5,455 nucleotides of DNA, taken from Planctomycetota bacterium. Its GTDB lineage: Bacteria; Planctomycetota; UBA1135; GCA-002686595. The position numbers and the translations under genes were made by a program. The notes beneath the pieces are model-generated. The model ran no database searches. It was given only the letters and a program-made list of their open reading frames with translations, and had not been told where the DNA came from. Positions within the stretch are counted from its first letter, which is position 1. Every line of letters starts with the position of its first letter. This document shows, one piece after another, positions 1-5,455 of the stretch. The stretch covers positions 1 to 5,455 of the forward strand of contig JAJFFA010001000.1 in the NCBI GenBank assembly GCA_021776885.1, in the 5' to 3' direction.

Positions 1-648
1 CAGCAGCTCGGCGCGCTGGACGCCGCTCTCACCCAGCCCCAGGATGCCGCCGCAGCAGACCGAGATGCCTGCCACGCGCACGTTGGACAGGGTCTCGAGG
101 CGGTCGTCGTAGCTGCGCGTCGTGACGACCTTGTCGTAGTGACTGCGACCCGTGTCCAGGTTGTGGTTGTAGTAGTCGAGCCCGGCGTCCTTGAGGCGCC
201 GCGCCTGCTGCGGAGCGAGCATTCCCAGGGTGACGCAGGTCTCGAGCCCCAGGGACTTCACCTCGCGCACCATGGAGAGCACGCGCTCGAACTCCGGCCC
301 GTCCTTCACCTCGCGCCAGGCCGCGCCCATGCAGAAGCGGTCGGCGCCGGACTCGCGCGCCTTGCGCGCTTCCTGGACCACGACCTCGGTCTCGAGCAGG
401 CGCTGCTTCTCGACCGGGGTGTCGAAGTGCGCGCTCTGGGAGCAGTAGCCGCAGTCCTCGGGGCAGCCGCCGGTCTTGATCGACAGGAGCTGGCTACACT
501 GCACGGCACTCGGGTCGTGGAAGCGACGGTGGACCGACGCGGCCTCGAAGACGAGGTCGAGCAGGGGCCGGTTGAAGAGGGCCTGGACCCGATTCAGGGA
601 GATGGGGGTGGGGCCGGCCTCGGGGGCCGTCTTGGGGCTCGCGGACAT
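1..648 (-). CDS. bioB: Biotin synthase, N-terminal part (cut by window edge)
   Basis: Radical-SAM enzyme that inserts sulfur into dethiobiotin, the last step of biotin synthesis, in the cytoplasm. The 216 visible residues read as BioB throughout. The radical-SAM cluster motif CPEDCGYC has Cys62, Cys66 and Cys69, preceded by SIKTGG. The RFCMGAAW block (Cys106), ETCVTLGML (Cys138), YNHNLDT (160-166) and the VCCGGILGLGE block (Cys198) follow in order. By alignment from memory, Cys106, Cys138 and Cys198 match E. coli Cys97, Cys128 and Cys188, ligands of the auxiliary [2Fe-2S] cluster. The Arg ligand and the rest of the barrel lie beyond position 1; E. coli BioB has 346 residues. The ATG at 646-648 is the only plausible start: the next Met is residue 107 and no start codon lies just upstream. 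It gives an N-terminus about nine residues longer than E. coli. No Shine-Dalgarno sequence precedes it. Cys199 sits where E. coli has Ser. No other bio gene is visible. Confidence 0.96.
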   Translation of the reverse strand, partial: MSASPKTAPEAGPTPISLNRVQALFNRPLLDLVFEAASVHRRFHDPSAVQCSQLLSIKTGGCPEDCGYCSQSAHFDTPVEKQRLLETEVVVQEARKARESGADRFCMGAAWREVKDGPEFERVLSMVREVKSLGLETCVTLGMLAPQQARRLKDAGLDYYNHNLDTGRSHYDKVVTTRSYDDRLETLSNVRVAGISVCCGGILGLGESGVQRAELL

Positions 649-673
649 GGGGCGGGATTCTACACTGGCGGCG
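649..673. promoter_or_regulatory. 25-bp divergent bioB/kynA start region with overlapping -10-like elements
   Basis: These 25 bp are all that separates the two start codons. On the plus strand TACACT (661-666) fits the TAnnnT form of a -10 element and ends 7 nt before the kynA ATG at 674. On the minus strand TAGAAT (662 down to 657) differs from TATAAT at one base and ends 8 nt before the bioB ATG. The hexamers share bases 661-662. With usual -10 to start distances, both transcripts would begin at or next to their start codons, so the mRNAs would be leaderless. Consistent with this, neither start has a purine-rich ribosome-binding site. No convincing -35 is seen at 16-18 bp for either direction. 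The hexamers and spacings are seen; promoter function is inferred. Confidence 0.45.
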
Positions 674-1801
<1,128 letters not shown>

Positions 1802-1808
1802 CCCAGAG

Positions 1809-2279
1809 ATGACCCAGAACGACGCCAGCCTGCGCCAGGGACAGATGATCATTGCCGCCCTCGCGATGGGGGTCTCGACCTTCCTCGTGATCACCTTTTT
1901 CGTGCCCTGGATCGGGCCCCCGGAGGGCGAGTCCTCCGACCTCTTCGTGCCCCTCATGGGCGCCCTGGGCCTGATGATCCCGAGCTGCGTCGTGATGGGA
2001 CTCGTGGTCTCCAGGAAGATGCTGGCGCCCCTGGCCGAGAGCCTACGCAGCGGAGCCGAGCCGGACGCGGAGTACCCTGCGCCGATGCGCTCCGCCGACC
2101 TGGTGCGCGCCGCGCTGACGGAGGGGCCGGCGCTCTTCGGTGTCGTGACCTACATGCTCACGCGCCACCCGGCGGCGCTGGTCGTGCCGGTCCTGGGCGT
2201 GCTGCTGCTGCTGGCCCAGATCCCGACCCGGGCGCGGGTGCAGAATCGACTGAACGACCTGCGCCGGCCGAACTACTGA
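1809..2279 (+). CDS. Small polytopic membrane protein of unknown function
   Basis: A 156-residue protein I do not recognise. It has hydrophobic segments at about residues 12-35, 46-68 and 121-138, and a weaker one at 105-118, so three or four membrane helices in the inner membrane are likely. The loop at 36-45 (GPPEGESSDL) is acidic, the stretch at 69-104 is polar, and the Arg-rich C-terminus (RARVQNRLNDLRRP) is probably cytoplasmic by the positive-inside rule. Cysteine is limited to Cys60, and no catalytic motif or transporter signature is visible. The start follows the kynA stop by 7 bp, with only GAG next to the ATG, so translation probably depends on coupling to kynA. A Met at residue 13 (ATG 1845-1847) is a possible later start but would trim the first helix. 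Placement in a kynA operon could suggest a link to tryptophan or heme, but no residue supports that. Its last 7 bp overlap the convergent DUF547 gene. Confidence 0.75.
   Translation: MTQNDASLRQGQMIIAALAMGVSTFLVITFFVPWIGPPEGESSDLFVPLMGALGLMIPSCVVMGLVVSRKMLAPLAESLRSGAEPDAEYPAPMRSADLVRAALTEGPALFGVVTYMLTRHPAALVVPVLGVLLLLAQIPTRARVQNRLNDLRRPNY
2273..2279. other. 7-bp tail-to-tail overlap of convergent genes
   Basis: The minus-strand DUF547 gene ends with TAG (complement of 2273-2275), while the plus-strand membrane-protein gene ends with TGA at 2277-2279. Both stop codons therefore lie inside the other gene's coding sequence. There is no intergenic space for a dedicated terminator, so each transcript must end inside the opposing gene. 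Confidence 0.8.
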
Positions 2280-3058
2280 GCGCGAACCTGGTTCAGCTTC
2301 CAGGAGTACTCGAGGAACTCGAGCTTCACGTCGTCGCCCGTGATCCAAGCGGCCACGCCCTCGGGCGCGTACCTGGCGATCCAGCGCTTGGGTCCCCCGG
2401 CGCTCTCGAAGTCCGCTGCGAACCACTCGAAGATCTTGGACACCCGGGCCGTCTTGGCCCCGCGCTGGAACTGGTTGCGGGTGGTGTCCGCCAGCCAGAC
2501 GCGCACCTGCGCGTCGAGCTGCGCGTCCAGGTCCTCGGCGCGGAAGGCCTGGGCCAGGAGCGGCGGGCAACCCTCCGAGGCGCAGTTGACCGCGGCGTGG
2601 ACGCGCGGATCCTCGTAGCGCGGGCGCAGGATCTCGTGCTCGACCTGGTTCAGGGTCAGGCGCTTGCCGTCCTGGGCGAAGGCGGGCAGGGGCACCAGGG
2701 CCAGGTCCCAGACCTCCTTCTCGTCGCGCTTGATGTCGCGGATCGAGGCCAGGGGATACGCGTCGCGCACGACCTGCAGGGTGGTCGCGTTGTAGACGTT
2801 GATCCAGAAGGCGTAGGCCTGGTCGCGCTCCCAGCCCGCGAGCTCCTCGGGGGTCACCTGGCCCAGGCTCGTCAGGTACGCGTCGAGGGCCGCCGGGGCC
2901 TTGGCCAGGGCGGCGTAGTCGACCCGGTCGCCCTCGACGTGCCGCTCCAGGACGGCGCTCAGGGCGGCGTGGGAGTGGTCGAAGGAGTCGCCCTCGGCCC
3001 GCGCGCAGGGGGCCGGGTAGGCGATCAGGAACAACAGCACGGACAGCAGGGTCTTCAT
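2273..3058 (-). CDS. Exported DUF547-domain protein
   Basis: A 261-residue protein of the DUF547 family, whose biochemical role is not established to my knowledge. Residues 1-21 form a typical Sec signal peptide: MK, then a Leu-rich core, then an ARA site with cleavage expected before Glu22. The mature protein should therefore be periplasmic or secreted. No lipobox surrounds Cys18. The family blocks appear in order: VDYAAL (46-51), AYAFWINVYNATTL (81-94), RLTLNQVEHEILRPRY (133-148), HAAVNCASEGCPPL (154-167) and the C-terminal LEYSWKLN (249-256). His154, Cys159 and Cys164 in the fourth block are the best candidates for functional residues; an active site there is inference. The length suits a single DUF547 domain with a signal peptide and no glutaredoxin or other fusion. 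ATG 3058 is chosen because it begins the signal peptide and has an AAGGCGGAG ribosome-binding site. The gene is divergent from phoB and overlaps the convergent membrane-protein gene by 7 bp. Confidence 0.9.
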   Translation of the reverse strand: MKTLLSVLLFLIAYPAPCARAEGDSFDHSHAALSAVLERHVEGDRVDYAALAKAPAALDAYLTSLGQVTPEELAGWERDQAYAFWINVYNATTLQVVRDAYPLASIRDIKRDEKEVWDLALVPLPAFAQDGKRLTLNQVEHEILRPRYEDPRVHAAVNCASEGCPPLLAQAFRAEDLDAQLDAQVRVWLADTTRNQFQRGAKTARVSKIFEWFAADFESAGGPKRWIARYAPEGVAAWITGDDVKLEFLEYSWKLNQVRAQ

Positions 3059-3061
3059 GGT

Positions 3062-3070
3062 CTCCGCCTT
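3062..3070 (-). promoter_or_regulatory. Ribosome-binding site of the DUF547 gene
   Basis: Read on the minus strand this is AAGGCGGAG. AAGG lies 8 nt and GGAG 3 nt before the ATG at 3058. It fixes the DUF547 start at the signal peptide, although the frame stays open upstream to about 3247. It also shows that this genome does use Shine-Dalgarno sites, in contrast to the bioB/kynA starts. Confidence 0.6.
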
Positions 3071-3100
3071 TCGAGGTGCAGGCCTGGATCGTGACTTCCA

Positions 3101-3106
3101 ATCGTA
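3101..3106 (-). promoter_or_regulatory. Possible -10 element for the DUF547 gene
   Basis: The minus strand reads TACGAT here, two mismatches from TATAAT with the key TA and final T kept. A transcript would start near 3094 and have a leader of about 36 nt before the DUF547 ATG. No TTGACA-like -35 lies 17 bp upstream. That position (about 3124-3129) falls inside the 11-bp repeat array, so the promoter could be under regulator control. This is weak evidence on its own. Confidence 0.25.
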
Positions 3107-3138
3107 GCTTCGACGGAGCTTGACCCTACCTTTATGCG
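3106..3138. repeat. Three tandem 11-bp direct repeat units, candidate PhoB-type operator
   Basis: Three units follow one another without gaps: AGCTTCGACGG (3106-3116), AGCTTGACCCT (3117-3127) and ACCTTTATGCG (3128-3138). Each begins A-G/C-C-T-T, and the period is exactly 11 bp. PhoB/OmpR-family regulators are known to bind direct repeats with an 11-bp period, and Pho boxes in some phyla resemble CTTAACC. The array lies 45 bp before the PhoB-like gene, with a -10-like hexamer 8 bp downstream, so it is placed for autoregulation. The repeats are visible in the sequence; their role as an operator is inferred. The third unit is the most divergent. Confidence 0.45.
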
Positions 3139-3146
3139 GCCGGGTG

Positions 3147-3152
3147 TAGGCT
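3147..3152 (+). promoter_or_regulatory. Possible -10 element for phoB
   Basis: TAGGCT fits TAnnnT and is preceded by GTG, giving GTGTAG, the same context as the bioB -10-like element. It lies 10 bp after the 7-bp core of the last repeat unit (3130-3136). That is where an activator-dependent promoter would place it, the repeats standing in for a -35. TTGACC (3120-3125) is a good -35 match, but its 21-bp spacing is too long for unaided use. A start near 3159 would leave about 24 nt of leader. The leader contains GAGGG (3165-3169), 13 nt from the ATG, which is a weak ribosome-binding site. Confidence 0.35.
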
Positions 3153-3182
3153 TCGCGCGTCGGCGAGGGCCGGCACGAGACC

Positions 3183-3869
3183 ATGGTCAAACAGACGTTA
3201 CTCCTTATTGAAGACGACCCCGACATCGTCGAGCTGCTGCAGTTCAACCTCGAGCGCGAGGGCTACCCCGTGATCGTCGCCACCGACGGCGAGGCCGGGG
3301 TGCGCCTGGCCACGCAGCAGGTGCCCGCTGCGATTCTCCTGGATCTGATGCTGCCGGGCATCGACGGCCTCGAGGTCTGTCGCCAGCTCAAGAGCGCCGA
3401 GCGCACCGCGGGTGTCCCGGTCATGATGCTGACGGCGAAGAGCGAGGAGGCCGACGTGGTGCTCGGGCTCGAGCTGGGTGCCGACGACTACGTGGCCAAG
3501 CCCTTCAGCCCGCGTGAGGTCGTGGCCCGCGTGCGCGCGCTGCTGCGCCGCAACCAGGCGGCGGCTGGCGCCGGCAAGCTGCGCATCGATCTGGACGGCG
3601 TGGTGCTCGACCTGGAGCGCTACGAGATCAGCGTCGAGGGCGCCGTCGTCGACTTCACGCGGGCCGAGTTCCGCCTCTTCTGGACCCTGGCTTCGCATCC
3701 CGGTCGGGTCTACACCCGGGATCAGCTGGTCGAGCGCATCACGGACGGTGAGGCGCTGATCCTCGATCGCAACGTCGACGTGCACGTCAGCTCGATCCGC
3801 AAGAAGCTGGGTGAGCACGGGCAGCGCATCGCCACGGTTCGCGGCGTCGGCTACAAGTGCAAAGACTGA
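3183..3869 (+). CDS. phoB: PhoB-like response regulator (receiver plus winged helix)
   Basis: DNA-binding response regulator of the OmpR/PhoB family, acting in the cytoplasm after phosphorylation by its partner kinase. The 228-residue length is typical. The receiver domain (about 1-122) has acidic-pocket Glu10-Asp11-Asp12, phosphoacceptor Asp54 in ILLDLMLPG, switch Thr84 in MMLTAKSE and Lys106 in AKPFSP. The winged-helix domain (about 131-226) has FTRAEFRLFWTLASHPGRVYTRDQL, recognition-helix residues RNVDVHVSSIRKKLG, and the wing TVRGVGYKCKD. The ATG at 3183 opens directly on the first beta strand. The gene is followed after 4 nt by a PhoR-like kinase, so the two form one operon. The name rests on the domain pattern and the kinase's resemblance to PhoR. 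No pst or phoU gene is visible, so the phosphate-starvation signal is likely but not proven. Candidate operator repeats upstream suggest autoregulation. Confidence 0.9.
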   Translation: MVKQTLLLIEDDPDIVELLQFNLEREGYPVIVATDGEAGVRLATQQVPAAILLDLMLPGIDGLEVCRQLKSAERTAGVPVMMLTAKSEEADVVLGLELGADDYVAKPFSPREVVARVRALLRRNQAAAGAGKLRIDLDGVVLDLERYEISVEGAVVDFTRAEFRLFWTLASHPGRVYTRDQLVERITDGEALILDRNVDVHVSSIRKKLGEHGQRIATVRGVGYKCKD

Positions 3870-3873
3870 GAGC

Positions 3874-5455
3874 GTGCTGCGCTCCCGCTTCTTCGTCCGC
3901 TTGTTCGTCTGCTTCGCGCTGCTGGTCGGCCTGACCTCCGTCGCGATCGGCTGGTTGCTGCTGGGTGGCGCCGAGCAGCGCATTCTGGACGCCGAGAAGA
4001 ACTCCCTGCGCCACCGCTGTGCCCTGCTCGTGCCCCTGGCCCGCGGCATCTTCGAGGCGGGCGTCGAACCCGGCTTCGGCGCGGATGTGGCCGACCTCGG
4101 ACGTCGTGCGGCGCTGCGCATCACCCTGATCGACGCGGACGGCACGGTCCTCGGCGACTCGCACGAGGACGCCGCAGTCATGAACAACCACCTCGATCGA
4201 CCCGAGGTGCAGGAGGCCCTGGGCGCGGAGGGTTTCGGGGTAGCGCGCCGCTTCAGCCGCTCGATCACGGAGCGCATGCTCTACTTCGCCGAGCGCGTCA
4301 CCGGTCCGCAGGGCCAGCTGCTGGGCTTCGCGCGGGTGGCGATTCCCGTGGAAGACATGCGCGCCGACATCGTGGCCCTGCGGCGCCGGGTCCTGGTGGG
4401 CTCCGGCCTGGGTGCCCTGTTCACCCTGCTGCTGGCCTGGGTCGTGGCCTATCGCGTCGCCGCGCCCCTGGCCGCCGTGGCGCGGGCGGCCGACGAGCTG
4501 CGCGCGCGGGCGGACCCCGGGTCCAGCGAGGGCGCGCCCCGGGACGAGGTCGCGCGCCTGCTGGCCACCCTGCGCACCCTGGATGACGACATGCGCCGAC
4601 GCATCGAGCGCGTGTCGGCCGACGAGGACCAGCTGCGCGCCATGCTGGCGGGCATGGCGGAGGGCGTGGTCGCGGTCGACGCGGACGATCGCCTGGTCTT
4701 CACCAACGAGGCCGCCGAGCGGCTCCTGGACCTGTCGCCCGAGCGCAGCGGGGAGGAGACCCTGTGGCAGCTCGTGCGCGCTCCCGGCCTGGACGAGCTG
4801 ATCGCGGGCGCACGCGCTGCCGCCGGCGCGTCGCGCCTCGAGTTCGTCCTGAGGAGTGGGGCGCGCGAGCGCGTGCTGCGTGCCCAGGCCCACCGCTTCC
4901 GGGCCGCCCAGGCGACCGGCGTGGTGGCGGTGTTCGACGACATCACCGACCTGCGGCGCCTCGAGCGCATCCGCCAGGACTTCGTGGCCAACGTGTCCCA
5001 CGAGCTGAAGACGCCCCTGACCTCGATCCGCGGCTACGTCGAGACCCTGCGCGAGGGCGGCGTCGACCCCGAGACGACCCAGCGCTTCCTGGGCAAGGTC
5101 GACGGGGCGGTGAGGCGCCTGATGCACCTGGTCAGCGACCTCCTGTCCCTGGCGCGCATCGAGGCCGAGCGCGACGCCCTCGACCTGCAGCCGATCGACT
5201 GCCGCGCCCTGGCCGTCGCGGCCCTCCGGCGCCAGGAAGAGGCGGCCGGACGCAAGGGCATCGAGTGCCGGCTCGAGGCGCCCGCGGGCGAGCTGAGGGT
5301 CCTGGGCGACACCGAGTCGATGACCCAGGTGCTCGACAACCTGCTCGACAACGCCGTCAAGTACACGGCGGAGGGGGGCCTCGTCATCCTGCGCCTCACG
5401 GCCCAGGGCGAGACGCACGGCCAGGCCCAGCTGGAGGTGGAGGACACGGGCATCG
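3874..5455 (+). CDS. phoR: PhoR-like sensor histidine kinase (C-terminus beyond window)
   Basis: Inner-membrane sensor kinase expected to phosphorylate the PhoB-like regulator encoded just upstream. The 527 visible residues contain a first transmembrane helix (about 5-27). A periplasmic sensor of about 140 residues follows, with LIDADGTVLGDSHED (85-99), MNNH (103-106) and RPE (109-111), a pattern I associate with PhoR sensors. Next come a second helix (about 173-195), a HAMP-like linker with Pro198, a PAS domain (about 253-360, including FTNEAAERLL), and a HisKA domain with phosphoacceptor His376 in VSHELKTPLTSIRGY. The HATPase domain has its N box at Asn493 (NLLDNAVKYT), and the G1 box DTGI (524-527) is cut by the window edge. 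The start is GTG at 3874-3876, 4 nt after the phoB TGA. There is no ATG or other start codon just upstream in this frame, and weak GAGAG lies too close to serve well, so translational coupling is likely. ResE- or WalK-type kinases are less likely alternatives. Confidence 0.9.
   Translation, partial: MLRSRFFVRLFVCFALLVGLTSVAIGWLLLGGAEQRILDAEKNSLRHRCALLVPLARGIFEAGVEPGFGADVADLGRRAALRITLIDADGTVLGDSHEDAAVMNNHLDRPEVQEALGAEGFGVARRFSRSITERMLYFAERVTGPQGQLLGFARVAIPVEDMRADIVALRRRVLVGSGLGALFTLLLAWVVAYRVAAPLAAVARAADELRARADPGSSEGAPRDEVARLLATLRTLDDDMRRRIERVSADEDQLRAMLAGMAEGVVAVDADDRLVFTNEAAERLLDLSPERSGEETLWQLVRAPGLDELIAGARAAAGASRLEFVLRSGARERVLRAQAHRFRAAQATGVVAVFDDITDLRRLERIRQDFVANVSHELKTPLTSIRGYVETLREGGVDPETTQRFLGKVDGAVRRLMHLVSDLLSLARIEAERDALDLQPIDCRALAVAALRRQEEAAGRKGIECRLEAPAGELRVLGDTESMTQVLDNLLDNAVKYTAEGGLVILRLTAQGETHGQAQLEVEDTGI

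Noticed and set aside
2284..2294. GAACCTGGTTC near-palindrome just after the membrane-protein stop
   Set aside because: The loop is too small for a hairpin and it encodes conserved DUF547 C-terminal residues. It could be an operator half-site pair, but nothing supports that.
2309..2323. CTCGAG-GAA-CTCGAG inverted repeat 30 bp after the membrane-protein stop, considered as a terminator
   Set aside because: The stem is only 6 bp, no T-run follows on either strand, and it is explained as codons for Leu-Glu-Phe-Leu-Glu in the DUF547 gene.
2043..3101. Minus-strand open frame of 352 codons across the DUF547 region
   Set aside because: Alternative frame of the DUF547 gene, Gly, Arg and Pro rich. 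The correct frame has a signal peptide and the family motifs.
3198..4277. Minus-strand open frame of 359 codons antisense to phoB and the 5' part of phoR
   Set aside because: Shadow frame. The plus strand has a complete receiver and winged-helix protein and the kinase sensor domain.
3787..5418. Long minus-strand open frame (543 codons) antisense to the sensor kinase
   Set aside because: Low-complexity Ala, Gly, Gln, Arg and His translation with no domain. The opposing strand carries a full histidine kinase, including the H, N and G1 boxes.

Overview
The window is very GC-rich (by eye close to 70%), with strongly G/C-biased third codon positions and almost no non-coding DNA. The gene set points to an aerobic, diderm-type bacterium: biotin synthase, a heme tryptophan 2,3-dioxygenase, a secreted DUF547 protein and a PhoB/PhoR-type two-component system. 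The lineage cannot be fixed from sequence alone. A GC-rich Planctomycetota, Myxococcota or similar group would fit, but this is inference.

Layout. On the minus strand at the left edge is the N-terminal 216 codons of bioB, whose 3' part lies outside the window. Only 25 bp separate its start codon from the start of kynA (tryptophan 2,3-dioxygenase), which runs the other way. The gap holds two overlapping, oppositely oriented -10-like hexamers, each 7-8 nt from its start codon. kynA is followed after 7 bp by a small four-helix membrane protein of unknown role. That gene converges on, and overlaps by 7 bp, a minus-strand gene for an exported DUF547 protein. The DUF547 gene and a PhoB-like response regulator are divergent across a 124-bp intergenic region, which carries three tandem 11-bp repeat units of the kind bound by PhoB/OmpR-family regulators. 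The regulator is followed after 4 nt by a GTG-started PhoR-like sensor kinase that runs off the right edge within its ATP-binding domain.

How the genes relate. The PhoB/PhoR pair is a complete signalling unit: periplasmic sensing, PAS, HisKA, HATPase, then receiver and winged helix. The repeat array suggests that it regulates itself and perhaps the divergent DUF547 gene. bioB and kynA belong to unrelated pathways (biotin synthesis and tryptophan catabolism). What links them here is the shared, extremely compact divergent start region. No stretch over 300 bp lacks a gene. I saw no RNA genes, CRISPR arrays, insertion sequences or phage genes. The window looks like ordinary chromosomal core DNA, and the points worth a second look are regulatory rather than a new multi-gene system.
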